A stretch of DNA of 64,000 bases from Hygrophila difformis (GCA_030278955.1 JAOANR010000005.1:32789849-32853848); one strand, 5' to 3'. Shown: positions 35,339 through 47,944, counted from the first letter of the stretch. Made by a program: numbers and translations. The notes: generated by a model from the sequence alone, not told the origin.

Positions 35339-36429
35339 TACTTTATTCGTATTCAAAAAATTTTATCATTCTTGTTTTTACATAATCAAATAAATATTTT
35401 TAAAAATTAATATCTTAATTTTTATAAAATAAAAAATTATAAAACTTAACATCCTTATTTTCACGTAATCCAATAAATATTTTTAAAGATTAATATCTCA
35501 ATTTTTATAAAATAAAAATTTATAAAACTTTAATATTATAAAATTACGTGATTAGACAAATCTAACAATATCTCACTTGACTATGTTTTATCTTATATAA
35601 CTGTGTTAAAAAAGTCGAATCAAAATTACTCAGTAAATAGTGTTTACTATACAAACGTTAATATTTTTAGGCAACGGAAGGAGTATTTATTATGAAGTAC
35701 TTTTTACATATTTTAATGCATATATAAATTATTAATAATTTAAATTTTGTATAAAAAATTTTTGAAATTTTGATATTTAACGTATATAACTATACTATAA
35801 TAGTAGCACAAATTACACAGCAAAATTCTCTTGTTTCCTCTCGCAGCAGAAGATAAGCCTCATGACACACCAGGTGCTTTCGTGTTCAATGAAAACCCAT
35901 CCCTAAGATATCATTTAGGGGCCGTTTGGTTGGGGGAATGTGAGATTCCCACCGGTGGGAATCTTGGTAAGACATCAAGCATTCCCACGTTTGGTTTGGG
36001 GAAATCTTTTATATGGGAATCTTGGATTACCATCCAAGTGGGAATCTTGGAGTGTTTTAATGGGAATGTGATTCCCGTGTAGAGGCCAGGTATTCTGACA
36101 TTATCGGGCATCTTTTATCTTATTTTATATTAAATTGTCTATCCTTTAAAATTTTAAAACCATACATCAACCCATTAAAACTATTTTTAACGCTAAACCC
36201 TTGTAGCCCTAGGAAGAAATCTTTTGTGTCTACGAATTCCGCCTCTTTTGCCGTTTTCTTCAAGTCTCTAGAAAAGATAATTATTCAGTTGATAACTCTT
36301 CTTTCGTCTGCGAATTCTTTGAGTTCGGTTTTACTCGTTTCTTCTGTTGATGTAATTTTTTTTTTTCTCTTCTCTGTTTTATCTTTTCCTATCTTGAGAG
36401 TATTTCAACATGTAATATCATGTTAATTT
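35339..36429. other. Spacer with MITE remnants and an exon-like frame
   Basis: 35545-35690 is a remnant of the Stowaway-like family seen at 19968-20183, ending in CAACGGAAGGAGTATTT. At 35831-35920 a protein-like frame reads EDKPHDTPGAFVFNENPSLR after a TCTCGCAG acceptor-like site. I do not recognise it, and it runs into GGGGCCGTTTGGTTGGGGGA, the start of a common plant MITE type, at 35919. No complete gene. Confidence 0.35.
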
Positions 36430-36504
36430 TCGTATCTTCTCTGTTAATTTGTAATATCCATCACCACTGCAGAATTCACACAAACTTGATACCTTTATAT
36501 TTTG

Positions 36505-37640
36505 GGACATGGTCTTTGATGGAAAAGCAGCTTCTCCACCACTCTTGGAGGAATGAGGGGTGAAGGAAGGGTTGATCAAGCTAGACTTTATCAACGGCAA
36601 CAGGTTAAAGCCAAGAATCACAGTGGACCAAAAGATCAAGGAAAGGCTTTACAAGCCATGGAAGGACGCCTTCATCATTTCAGTACTGGGGAAAGAAACA
36701 TTGGTTACAGGGCTCTCCATGAAAGATTGAACAGGCTGTGGCAGGTGAGAGGGAAATTTAAAATCATTAAAATGGAGCATGGGTTCTTCCTAGTGAAGTT
36801 TGATTGGGAGGCGGACAAAACTAGAATCTTGAACGAGGTCCATGGATGTTATTCGACAGTTACCTCTCCATAACTCCTTAGCGGCCAAACTTTAGGGCAG
36901 CGGCTGAAACACCCCAAAAAAGTATTGTGTGGGCGAGATTTCCAGGGCTCTGCATGGAAATGTATGACGAAGCCATCCTAAATGAAATTGTCAGGGAGTT
37001 GGGCATGCCGGTGAAGGTGGACGACATGTCCAAACATGCAGATCGGGAGAAGTAGGGGAGGGTTTGTATTGAAATAGATTTGCAGCTCCCGGTCATTTCT
37101 AACATCCTTGTTGGAGATTAATGGCAAAAAGTGGCCTATGAGGGCCTTCATTTACTTTGCTCGACCCTGTATGCGATATGGCCATGACAGCGGAAAGTGT
37201 CCTGATCAATCGGTCCCCGCAGGGAGGAACACGGGAAGTACAAAGGTGGATGGGGGCATAACGGGAACTAAGGAGGAAGAGACAAATGCTAAGGTCACCG
37301 TTGACTTTGTCCAACAGGGGCCTGCGACAAAAGGGTAGAAGAAATTACAGAGGCTGCAGATTCAGATACATACACCAATATGGCTATTGGGGGAAAAGAG
37401 GTTGACTGTCCGCCGCCTAACTCAAACCACGTGAGCTCGATGGATGTCCCAGATCAGCCTGAAGTTGGTGCATATGTGAAAGTTGTGAGGAGGAAACCTA
37501 ATGGGCCGAGGAAGATGAGGGAGCAAGAGTTAGGCCAGAAAAAGAGTAAGTCTTGGCCAAAATCCAATTTTGTAACCAAGGGACTGGGGGTAGAGGGAGA
37601 AAGAAACAAAGGCACACATCCAAATAGAACAGCGGGGTAA
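36505..37640 (+). pseudogene. LINE 2 ORF1, DUF4283/CCHC remnant
   Basis: Fragments in several frames: MVFDGKAASPPLLEE at 36510, then INGNRLKPRITVDQKIKERL and EHGFFLVKFDWEADKTRIL (DUF4283 region) to about 36870. A knuckle-like CMRYGHDSGKCPDQ follows at about 37165-37210, and a basic tail (VKVVRRKPNGPRKMREQ) to 37640. It is broken by stops at about 36555, 36730 and 36870, among others. Confidence 0.7.
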
Positions 37641-37899
37641 AGGGGGATGAAAGCCACAAAACCTTCTAGAAAGGACGCAAGTTAAGACAATGTGTTTCCG
37701 CCACAAACAAGGGAGGGGAACCAACCTCCAGCAAAAGGGCTCGGAAGTTTTCAACGGTCGATGGCGAGGCGGCGAAAACCTCAGAAGTAATACCTGGCAC
37801 GGGCGGCGATGGCAATTCTCAGTCCACAGAGCAATCTGGGGGGATTGAGAGATGAACTTCTGTCCGGAGGTTAAGTTCAGATTAATTGGAATCCCCTTC

Positions 37900-40800
37900 T
37901 TGAAATCTTTTATGACTTTTAAAATTTTCACTGCTTTGGTATGGAATGTGGGGGGTGTAGTTGGTGGTGTTACCCGTAGAATATCGTTAGACAATATTCG
38001 GAATCATAATCCAGACATTTTAGCTATTCTTGAGCCTTAGGTCCTATTTGCTAAAGGTGCAAAGTGGTTATTGGGTGCGGGTTATGAACAATGCTGCATT
38101 CAGGAAGTGACTGGGAAATTGGGAGGCGTTTGGATCTCTCTAAGATTGGGACTAAGGTGAATACTCAGTTATGAGCTCTGTTAACAGGTGTCTTACTTTG
38201 AATTTTTCTTTGGGGACCTTTCTTGGACTCTATCTGATGTTTATGCTTCGCCTCATTACTTGGAGAGGAAAAGTAACTGGGATACCGTAAGGGAGCTTGC
38301 CGATAACATGGTTGGCGCTTGGTGTATCATTGGGGATTGGAATCAGATTACATCATCGGAAGAAGTAATGGGGGGGATGCTTTAATCTGGCTAGGGCCGC
38401 GGAATTGGGAGAACTCTTTGTGGACTGTGGGCTCGTCACGATTAACACGCTGGGGACACTTTCACTTGGTCCAGACCTCTTGGGGAAGGGCACTGCATCT
38501 TTAAGCGACTTGATAGAGGTATGGTGAACTTAGATTGGATCAATAATTTTCCGGGGGGCTGTGTACATACTCTTCCCAGGTTGGGGTCCGATCACGCCCC
38601 TTTGTTGTTGAGCTGTGGTGATGAGATTTTGAAGGGGACCCCTCGGCTTTCCTTTGGGAAGCTTCCTGGAGTTTCTCGGAAAGCTGTCAGATTGTTCTCC
38701 ATACAGCTTGGAATAAAGAAGCTAGTAATCTTATGCAAAAACTAGAGAACATCCAGACTAATTCTATTTAGTTTAAGAAATCTAATTCAGGCAACTATCA
38801 TTGGCGGAAGGTAAAATAAAGAAAAGATTCGATAGAATTGCCCGCACTCTTCAGAATGTTGACTCTTGCAGGCTGAGGATATTTAAGACGGAGCTCAAAA
38901 AAAAAAATATGATTCCATCCTCTACCAAGAAGAAATGAAGTGGTACCAACAGGCGAGGGATAAGTGGGTTAGATTTGGTGATAGAAATACATCCTATTTC
39001 CATGCGAAGACCAAATCTAGGCATCACAGAAGTAGGATTTATGGGTTATATCTGGAAAATGGGATTGGTGTGAGGATGCCCAACGCCTGAAAGTGGCTGC
39101 CCGTAGCTATTTCCATAATCTCTTCTCTGCCAACCAACCTACTACGGTGAATGGGGAATTGTGAAAGACTAGCTTGTACAACCTACCTCCTTTGCCATCG
39201 ATTAGTACAGATTTTGCTGCCAAGCTCAGCTAAGAGGTGTCTATAGCAGAAGTGAGTGGTCTTTAATTGCTCTCCGCTTTCTGCCCCAACTCGACGACTT
39301 TCCAGGTTATTTCTACAAGACTTATTGGGATGTGGTGGGAAACTCGATCTACCATTTTGTCCAGCAAGCTTTGGAAAAAAGTGAGGTTACCCCATCTGTG
39401 ACTAAGGCTAACATCTGTCTGATCCCGAAATTGGTCTCACCTACATCGTTCAAACACTCCCGGCGGATCACACTCTGTAACAATAGCTTCAAAATCATCA
39501 CCAAAGTGATTGAGAATAGGATTCGCCCATTTCTTCAGGATAACATCTCAAATCTTCAATTCGTCTTCTTTCCCCGGTGTGGAACTATTGAAAATCATTA
39601 ACCCTTCAAGAACTTGTGGGACTGATGTCGGGGCAGAGGGAGAACGTGGATGGAATCTTACTTAAAATTGACATAGAAAAGGCATACGACAACGTGAGAT
39701 GGGAGTTTGTTCGGACCTGCCTGGAAGAAATGAGGTTCCAATGTCGGCTTATTAACCTGATCATGAGTTGCACATCGTCCTCTGCTCTCTGTATTATGTG
39801 GAATAGGGAACAATTGGAGAGCTTCACTCCAGGGAAGGGTCTAAGACAAGGAGACCCTGTTTCTCCTTATTTTTCATAATGGTCATAGAGAAGCTGTCCC
39901 TCCTCATCAACCAACTGGTGGATAACCAATACGCATTTCGGATAATGGCATTGGTCTTTCCCATATTCTATTCTTCGATGACCTAATTCTTTTCTCACTA
40001 ATCGACAACTGCTCCATCGGCCATATTAGCACTAGATATTTTTGCTGCTCACTCAGGGATGAAGGTTAACCCTGCCAAATCCTCTGTATTCATCCCTAAG
40101 TATGTTTCTCTACGCAAGAGGGAGTGGATTTTCTCCACTTTAAACCTTACTGCAACTAATTCCCTTCGGAAATACCCGGGGTTTCCTATGATCATGGGGA
40201 GATCTAGAAATTTAGATTTTGAGTTCACATTGGAAAAAATGGACCACAAGTTGGAAGGATGGGCGTCTAAGTTACTTAACAAAGTGGGCCGGCGGACCCT
40301 CTGTCAATCGGTCCTCTCAACTATACCTCATTATTTCATGCAACTTCATTGGCTCCGAGAGAATACTTGTCCGGAGATTGACAAGAAAATAAATAAGTTT
40401 ATCTGAAAGGATAGAAAAGGCCGAGGGCTCCACCTAGTTAAATGGGATGTCGGGGCCTTGCCCAACAATGCGGGAGGCCTCGGCACGAAAGCTAGGGAGA
40501 CTAATTTAGCAATCCTTGGGAAAATTCTGTGGGGATTACTTCACTCCCCTGGAATTCTTGGCTAAGCTATTGCAAGAGAAATTCTCCGCAGTCCAATTAG
40601 CCTTAATGGACTCCTGGACAAGGCTGACCAACCTCTAAAAAGTGTTGGGGAAAATTCTCCCCCTCCTCTCGATGGGTTTCTCCTACATGGTTGGGAATGG
40701 GAGTAGCTCGTTATGGTTTTCTATATGGTGGAAGGGAGCCCAAATTGGACCATCCTTACCATTTATGGAAAATCAGGATATTGAGCTTCGGATAAGCGAA

Positions 40801-41720
40801 ATTATTAAAAAAGAGAGTTGGGATTGGTCCTTTGTTCAGCCCTGCCTCCCCCTGACGTCAAGCAAGAGTTATGTGCTTCCCCCCTCCTAGGTTGCACCCG
40901 GTTGTGGAAGATATTTGGATTTGGGAAATTTTTCAACACATGGAAATGCTCTGTGAATGAAGCCTACAAACACATATGTGTTTAACAAGGATGATAAAAG
41001 TTGGATTGGATGTGGAAGGTATGTATCCCTGCTAAGATTTGATTCCTCATGTGGCTTACATGTTATGACTCTCTTCCTCTCAATCACATGCGGTTTAAAC
41101 GTAATTTGGCTTCATCCCCATTATGTGTGGTCTATGGTAATGAGGAAGAAACTTGGTACCATGCTTTTTTCTATAGCAATTGGGCTGCCCAGGTGTGGAA
41201 GACTTTGAACATACACCTCCCTATGGACCGTGGGATATTCCTAAAAAGGACATTAAGCTGTTCTTGAATGGTTTGTTCCTTCACTTTGGTAATTTCTTTC
41301 TTGGCGGATATTGGACCATTTGGCTCGAGAGAAATGCTACGGTCTTTAGAGGGGACAATAAAACACCTAAACAGCTTCACTAGGAATGCATGATAATTTT
41401 GGAAGATTTAAACCAAGCAGGGTCGGCGTCCACATCTGTCCAGAAGGCACCACGGCTGGTATGCTGGAATAGAGGGGAAACTCTGGATTATCTTCTTTAT
41501 GTCAATGGCAGCGTGGTGAAGCAACAGGGGCGAGCGGGGGTGCGGTTTTGTGGTTAGAAATCAGGGAGGACAATGGAGGGGAGGAGGTGCCGGGTTCATT
41601 GGGCTGAACTCTATAACTATGGCAGAGATCTTGGCCATTCTTCATGGTTTGGAATATGCAGCCCTTCAAGGTATCAAAAGAATTAGCCGTTTTTCTGATT
41701 CTTTAGCCGCCATTGGTCCT
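37900..41720 (+). pseudogene. LINE 2 ORF2, endonuclease-RT-RNase H remnant
   Basis: The endonuclease opens as FKIFTALVWNVGGVVGG at 37915, with WCIIGDWNQI at about 38320. GSDHAPLLLSCGDE lies at about 38585. RT pieces are ANICLIPK (39408), KIDIEKAYDNVRWEF (39664) and GKGLRQGDPVSPYFS (39833). The catalytic motif near 39970 reads FFDDL with the surrounding frame lost. zf-RVT is LASSPLCVVYGNEEETWYH at 41105. RNase H traces (MAEILAILHGLEYAALQG) lie at about 41620. It is non-functional throughout. Confidence 0.78.
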
Positions 41721-41937
41721 TAAAGGAAGAATTTTACCAAGTGGGCGTTCCCGTCGGATTTATCCTGCTTCGCCTTGGGGCGGAAGCATCGGGGGTTTGT
41801 TTTCCCTAAAGTGTAGTTATGTCTCTACTTGTTGTGGCTTTTATATCCGTTTTGTGTTTTTCTTTGAACCGTTGTTTAGTCGTTTTTCCTTATTATTATT
41901 TTTTTTCCGGCCTAGGCTTTGCAAAAAAAAATACTAT

Positions 41938-42411
41938 GATAAACATTTCGAAAGAGGAAGTATCTATCTATTATCTAAAAATAATACCAAAAGTTTCGAA
42001 AAATATACTAGTAATTATATACTAATAATTATTATAGTATATAATTTAATTTAATTAATAAAAAACATCTTTTCTCTTAATTGTATAAAATATTTTTTTG
42101 ATTAATTTTTTTAATATAAATGATTTTTTAGTTATTTTATTATTATATTTTTATTAATTTATTTTTTGATTGACTTTGACTATATGCACAAATATAGATA
42201 ATTACTTAAATTATGCATATTTTATATAAAAATAGATAATAATTATAAAAATATATTATCATTTAAATTGATTATGTTAACATTAAATAGATATAATTCA
42301 TCTTAAAATATAACCTACAAAAAAAATTATTTTAAACTTAAATCTGGCTGTGATTTTGGATAATAAAAATATTTAAATTTAACTTTATATATTATGACAT
42401 TTTGTTTTAAT
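41938..42411. other. AT-rich spacer
   Basis: Very AT-rich, with TATA and ATTATTATT runs. No gene or repeat boundary is supported. Confidence 0.4.
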
Positions 42412-42837
42412 TCTAACCTCCTAAATGTAATGTTATTTTTTTTAAGAAAATAGTATTTTTTTCAAATATTATTTTATTTTTTTAAAAAAAGTAAATCTTA
42501 CTTCTTGCACATTGGACAAACATATATGCTAGTATATATAAATATTAATATTAAGGAAAAACTTTATTACTATCATGCTTTTCATTTGTTAAAGAAAATT
42601 ATTTATTAGTACCACGGGAAAATTAATTTAAAATATATATTAAGTTTTTTAAAATATAATATAATATATGGTTTGGTTTCATTATCTTGGAAATGATTTA
42701 GGGTTTAGGGTTTAATTCTAACCTCCTAAATGTAATGTTATTTTAAAAAAATAGATTTTTATTCAAAATATTAAATTATTTTTTTTTAAAAAAAATTAAA
42801 TCTTACTTCTTGCACATTGGGCAAACAGATATGCTAG
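42412..42837 (+). repeat. Two Helitron-like 3' ends in tandem
   Basis: About 122 bp ending in CTAG occurs twice (42412-42532 and 42716-42837): TTCTAACCTCCTAAATGTAA, an A/T-rich middle, then CTTACTTCTTGCACATTGG, CAAACA and ATATGCTAG before T. CTAG followed by T, with a short TTGC/GCAA stem a little upstream, fits Helitron 3' ends. The stem is weak, so the call is moderate. Confidence 0.5.
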
Positions 42838-43140
42838 TATATATCTTATCTTATCTAATTTTACTATTATAAGAGGGAGAGTTGTAATCTCCAATTGATT
42901 CTGAGCCGTTGGATCCACATTCCAATTTAAATTTTGACCGATGGATCAAAATGGTGTGTTGCTGGGATCGAGTCACGTGGCCACTTCTTCTCATGCCACC
43001 TATCTTCCACCTATCTTCCACTCATGCCTCTTCTTCTCGTTGTCTTCGAGCCTTGGGACGTTTGCCTCCGCTCCGATTACCACAGCCCACAGCCCCAAGT
43101 GAAGTGGGCGGCGCAGGTGCGCCAGCGAGTGGGGAAGCAG

Positions 43141-43322
43141 CGAGCGGGTGAGCGTGAGTGAAGCAGGGCAGCGTTGACAAGCGCTTTCTTCGGTTCTCCG
43201 GGTGAGGAATTTTCTAAATTTTATCGCCAAACTCATTTCCGTTGCGTTTTTGCAGAGGGTGTTCGATTCTGATGTAGTTCTTGCTGGGTTGTTTCTTGTG
43301 TTCGGGCTTTGTGGAAATTGCA
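43141..43322 (+). pseudogene. First copy of phosphatase-type leader
   Basis: 43195-43322 matches the leader of the sucrose-phosphatase fragment at 54221-54330: CCGGGTGAGGA, then CGCCAAACTCATTTCCG, and GCTTTGTGGAAATTGCATGT (the last split here by the LTR element). 42990-43190 is GC-rich and leader-like. This copy is not followed by phosphatase exons but by a TTL fragment. Confidence 0.65.
43318..43322. repeat. Target-site duplication TTGCA, left
   Basis: TTGCA directly before the first LTR; matched at 52172-52176. Removing the element restores GGAAATTGCATGTAATTTGC, which also occurs intact at 52194-52216 (GAAATTGCATGTAATTTGCA). Confidence 0.92.
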
Positions 43323-46300
43323 TGTAACACCCCGGATTTGATAACCCAGGCCGGGATGTTACCACAACACCTCCCTAGCAAGACACGGTTTCTCCGAGCT
43401 TGTTAAAGAGATGCAAGGCTATGGTTTTTCAGAATTTAAAATATTCAAACAACCCATTGTAATATAATTTAAAAATAATAATATCAAAGTTGCAGCGGAG
43501 AATAATATTTAAATACATGTATTGCAGCGGAATTTAAATATAGGGCCAACATGGCCAAAACACGGGTTAAACAGGCCCGTTCATGCAAGTCGTAACTAAA
43601 TGTAGGAATTTAAAATAGAGTTTTTCCCCAAATGTTCCCATGTATGCATATGATGATGCATAATCCTCATACTCTGAAAGAAAAAGGGGAAAAATGGTTT
43701 GGGTCAGCAAAACGTGCTGAGTAAGTTAACACCTAGCATGATCTAGGGGTTTCAAAGCCTTTAATTAAATTTAATAAAAACATATGCATGCGAGACATGA
43801 TTTAAATTTTAATTCATCTACTAATAATAATTTAATTACATAATTTCAAAGGCAAGGATTTCCACACGTTCATAATTTAACACACATGAAAAAGGGGTTT
43901 AACACACGTTCATAATTTAACACACATAATTTAAATAATTAAATTTTTCTCCTAAGCATGCATACAAAAATATTCCATTTACAAATTTTACCAATTTAAA
44001 GGAAATAATACTTAAATTGTGTACTTGACATGCCTTTAATCCACAATAACCATTTAGTCATGATATGAAATTTAAAGACATAATTTAAATGCATAATTTA
44101 AAGGCATGCATAAATAAATAAATATTTTAAAAATATTAAATCTTTTATTTCCCCGTTACGTAACCATTTCTCAATGTTTTGTATAGCCGGTGATCCGGCG
44201 GCCGCAGCCGTTTCGTAAGTATCTCGTATAGCCGGTGATCCGGCGGCCGCAGCCGTGTCGTATTTCAAGTATTTCATTGGCCGTTTTGGCACAATTTCTC
44301 ATAACATTCACCCTTGGCCGTTTTGGCACGAAGCAAAAAGCTAGGGGGCGTTCTATTGAGCATTTCCCCCTACGTCGGTCACTCTCGGCCGTTTTGGCAC
44401 AAAGCGAAAAGCTAGAGGGGCACTCCATCGAGCACTCACCCCCTACATAGGTCACACTCGTCCGTCTAGGCACGATGCGAAAAGCTAGAGGGGCACTCTA
44501 TCGAGCACTCACCCCCTACATAGCCAAGTATCTCCTATATTTTAATTTAGTATAACGGGATTTTTCAAAAGTATAGATATATCGTATTTCAAGGTCTCGA
44601 CCGTTTGTTTCGATATTTCAAAATCTCTTCGATTTAAAAATAACTTGGCGTCACAGTTTACGCCTTTTTAATTCAAAAATTCATTTCAAGTCCAAAAATT
44701 CTGATAATTTCACAGTATATCAAAAACACCCTAACGAACAACTTTCGTGTTTTAAATTTTTCAAAATAAGTTGAGGAAACATGTCAAAAATCGAGTTTGT
44801 TTCGCAAGCAGTGTTCTGTCCGGATTCAGGTTTGGCACGGTTCAAAGATTCGACATTTTAACATATCAAATGGACTCCAAAAATTCTGAAATTTTATATA
44901 CACATACTAGACATGATTATTCACAACTTTCATTTATTTTGCAAAGATCAAATCGGACTAGAAAATATAGAAACAGGTTCATCAAGTTCGGACATATTCA
45001 CAGGCAGATTTCGAAAATGTTTTGTCAAAACAGTTCATGTTCGATGCATTTTGAAATAGCAAACATCGACGAAAATGTCTGAAATTTTTACACAACCTAG
45101 ATTAATGTGTTGGGATTAAAAGTCTAGTTTTGCGTTTTTCGGTTTGAACTCTCGAAATAGGGGTTTTGGTCCGATTTCAAATCTATCACAGTTTCAAGTT
45201 CGAATCTCAAGGCAGGTTGGTTCTCGGCCATTTTCGGATATCAAAACACAATGAAAAATTATGAAAACTTTACACGAACTAGATCTATGTCTTAGGAATG
45301 TTTTTCATGTTTTAAGTTTTCCCGTTTGAGCAGTTTTAAGGGTTCAAAAAATTCGCACAAAATTGTTGCGCCGAGGGTTTTTCGTGTTGACAGATTTTAG
45401 AGTTATTAAATCCATATGTTTGGTTGCATTTTAATTCACCCAAAACCAAGTAAGTATTAACTTACAGTGGGGATGATTTCTAGGAGGCCACGGGGTCGCC
45501 CGAAATCCACGGGATGTCACGAACGAATCTCCTCAAGTCGATTTCCTCTTCCAACGTCCACAATCCGAATCCGAAAGCAAAAGTCTAAGGTTAGATCGGA
45601 TTTTCGGGCATCGAAATCTTAAACAAAAACCTATGGACGACTTACCAATGATTCAAGGACTGTAATAGATGATCTACACTCTTCCTTGGTCGTCGTCGGT
45701 CGCCGGAAAGTGATCGGAAAGTTCGAAGTTGGTGGTTTTCGGGTGTTGGAAGAACATAGAGAGTTGGAGAGTGTTTTTGGGGTTGCTAGGGTTAGAGTCT
45801 CGAAAATGATCAACCATATGACCTCCAAAACCGACCATATACACCTTCCATCAACCGGGATTGAGTTTCCAAAGTCGGAGGGTCGAAATATGGCAAGAAA
45901 TCGCCAAAACACGTCAAGTGTAGCAGGCTGCGAGGTTGGCGTGGGGTTGGCGCGGGGTTTGGCCTAACCCCGCGCGGACACCGCGCGGACCTAGACTGGG
46001 CTGCGGTCTGGGCCGGGTCGTGCAATCCCTTTGGGCCTTTCCTCTTCCTCCTTCATTTTGGGCCTTTGTCTTCTCTTTGGGCCTTTCTCCTTCTATTTTC
46101 TTGGGCTATCTCTTGAACTTTAAATCCTATTTCAAATTTATTTGGGATCTCAAATTAATTTCGGATTCGAAATATTAAGTCCATCTATATTTGGTTCCCG
46201 TGCGATAATTTATTTAATTAAATTATTTTCGACTTCACGGGTTCTTGGATACTTAATTCCTTCTTGAATTAAATTCCTTTTCTCATTTCTTCTTTTAATT

Positions 46301-46399
46301 ATTTATTTATTTATTATATTCATTTATTTATTATATTTATTTATTGTTTATTTATTTATTTATGTATTTATTTATTTTGCAAAATTCTCGGGTATTACA
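43323..46399 (-). repeat. 3' LTR of the gag-only element
   Basis: 3077 bp. It contains two copies of GCCGGTGATCCGGCGGCCGC (44189, 44231) and a local repeat (AAGCGAAAAGCTAGAGGGGC... CACCCCCTACATAGG) at 44330-44525. It also has a CCGCGCGG-rich block at 45965-45990 and a TTTATTTA-rich end. Frames of up to 93 codons inside occur identically in the other LTR and are not genes. Confidence 0.92.
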
Positions 46400-46400
46400 G

Positions 46401-46412
46401 TCTACCCTCCTT
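46401..46412 (-). other. Polypurine tract beside the 3' LTR
   Basis: On the minus strand AAGGAGGGTAGA lies one base before the LTR and is preceded by CGAGGACGAAGTTG. This matches the conserved 3' end of many plant Gypsy (chromovirus/Tekay-like) elements. It primes plus-strand DNA synthesis. Confidence 0.8.
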
Positions 46413-46713
46413 AAGAATCAACTTCGTCCTCGAAGTTGTGTTTCGGCTTTTTTTTTTTTCGTGCTAAGGATTTTTTTTTGTTTGTTTTATTATTTTGTGA
46501 TATTGTGTTATTGAATTATTGTTCGATTGTTGATTGTTTGTTGTTTGATTATTGTTTGACTGAACCCAGAATTGAAATTTCCAAGTTGCCTACGTACCCT
46601 GTGAAGGGATCAAGTCATTACGTAGTTCAAAACAATTTTGAATTTGTTTATTCGGGATACAAAATATTCGGGTTTCAAAAATAAATGCTTATGCATTCTT
46701 ACGGGGTATTACA

Positions 46714-46725
46714 TCTTCCCCCCTT
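46714..46725 (-). other. Second polypurine-tract-like site with LTR-like start
   Basis: On the minus strand TTAAGGGGGGAAGA is followed directly by TGTAATACCCCG, which looks like another tract plus LTR start, 313 bp upstream of the real one. It may be the scar of a related element or of a recombination that removed pol. Confidence 0.55.
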
Positions 46726-46858
46726 AAGATTACAGTTATGTCCCCATAACTGCCTGCACCTTATTCCCACGAAGGTTCGAGTATCGTCGCCTAGCACATG
46801 TATGTCCGCTTCTTTTACCACCTTTAACGTCCCATGAGTCCTCTTTGGTTATATGCGG

Positions 46859-47944
46859 CTAGTTAGGTCCAGCGACCAGATCACCTGTTTTGGTTATATT
46901 CTTAATCTGGGTTCGACATTCTTTCATCCGATGTCCACGTCGACCACATCGGAAGCATGTGTCGGGTTGAGGGCATCCCCTCACCAGATGAGGTTGGTTA
47001 CAGCTTAGGCATCGGGGCACGTAGCCTTTACGGGTGAAAATTCTTCTATTATTGCCTCCATCGTCGCCTAGGGCTGGTCCATTTGGGCTTTTGCAAAGGT
47101 TATTCCTATCCGAGTCTTTATCGGCTCCGCGGTCCTTACCTTTCTTGTCTTGTGCTTGGGGACCTTGGCTAGATTCATCTATCGCCTCCCGCTTCAGTCC
47201 CTGAACTCGTGCAACCGCTACCGCACGATCATAAACAGCTTGTGGGTCAGAGTAGTGCACCCCCGTGATTACTTCCCTAATGGCCAGGTTTAACCCCATC
47301 TCAAATTTCTGAGCCTTGTCGGAGTCAGTTGGTACTAGCCTCGTAGCAAATCGTACTAGCTCCTTGAATTTGGTGTAGTACTCTTGCACTATCTGTGCGC
47401 CTTGCCTTAGGTTAATGAATTCCTCGTACTTCATCGCTTTGGTGCTTAATGGGTAGAACCTCTCCCTCAAAGCTTCCTTAAACACTTCCCAAGTGTAGGC
47501 TTTCTCATCTTCCACTAATTTCCTCTGGAGGTTTTGCCACCACTCATCGGCTTCACCTCCTAAGTAGTAAGTCGCTACATGTATCTTTTCCTCATTAGGG
47601 CATTTGATAGCGTTTAAGAGTTTATCGAACGTACGGATCCACTCCTCTAGTTTGGCGGGATCTTCCTCCCCATCATAGTGTGGCGGTTGATAAGGATTTA
47701 CTAAATCTAGATAGTTATTTCGAGCTACTGGCGGAGGTTTTGCCGCTTGTGCCCTATGCACCTCGGCGTTTCCTAATACTACGAGTACTTCTTCTACCAT
47801 CTTTAAACGTTTATCCATGTTGTTGGGAAGATGAGGCGCTCGATCTCCTATGTTCGGAGGAATCTCATTGTTGTTAGGTGCGCTTGGGAGGTCAGTGTCA
47901 GTGCCGTTTGGACTTACTTTCCTCGGCTTTCTCCTAGGTGCCAT
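46859..47944 (-). CDS. gag: Gag protein, intact
   Basis: 361 codons, ATG at 47944, TAG at 46859-46861. The N terminus is basic (MAPRRKPRKVSPNG). The retrotransposon gag domain is at about residues 85-250, with PPHYDGEEDPAKLEEWI, ATYYLGGEADEWWQ and FYPLSTKAMKYEEF. A charged linker follows, then an atypical Cys-rich site CLSCNQPHLVRGC and a classical CCHC knuckle CFRCGRRGHRMKEC near residues 326-342. This is the Gypsy capsid-nucleocapsid that packages element RNA. The frame is uninterrupted, unlike every other transposon ORF in the window, so it may be under selection or simply young. It ends shortly after the knuckle, where protease would normally begin. Confidence 0.9.
   Translation of the reverse strand: MAPRRKPRKVSPNGTDTDLPSAPNNNEIPPNIGDRAPHLPNNMDKRLKMVEEVLVVLGNAEVHRAQAAKPPPVARNNYLDLVNPYQPPHYDGEEDPAKLEEWIRTFDKLLNAIKCPNEEKIHVATYYLGGEADEWWQNLQRKLVEDEKAYTWEVFKEALRERFYPLSTKAMKYEEFINLRQGAQIVQEYYTKFKELVRFATRLVPTDSDKAQKFEMGLNLAIREVITGVHYSDPQAVYDRAVAVARVQGLKREAIDESSQGPQAQDKKGKDRGADKDSDRNNLCKSPNGPALGDDGGNNRRIFTRKGYVPRCLSCNQPHLVRGCPQPDTCFRCGRRGHRMKECRTQIKNITKTGDLVAGPN

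Larger units (their letters stand above)
36430..41937 (+). mobile_element. Second L1-type LINE, heavily decayed
   Basis: A plus-strand LINE with the same layout as the one at 3.5-9.3 kb (DUF4283/CCHC ORF1, endonuclease, RT, zf-RVT, RNase H) but from a different family by sequence. It has dozens of stops and frame breaks. A poly(A) run at about 41928-41937 marks the 3' end; the 5' end is approximate and no target duplication was found. It is older than the first LINE. Confidence 0.8.

Noticed and set aside
45631..46025. Frames of 71-93 codons in the LTR, repeated at 51402-51796
   Set aside because: They are conserved only because the two LTRs are near-identical; no domain, and both strands are open there.
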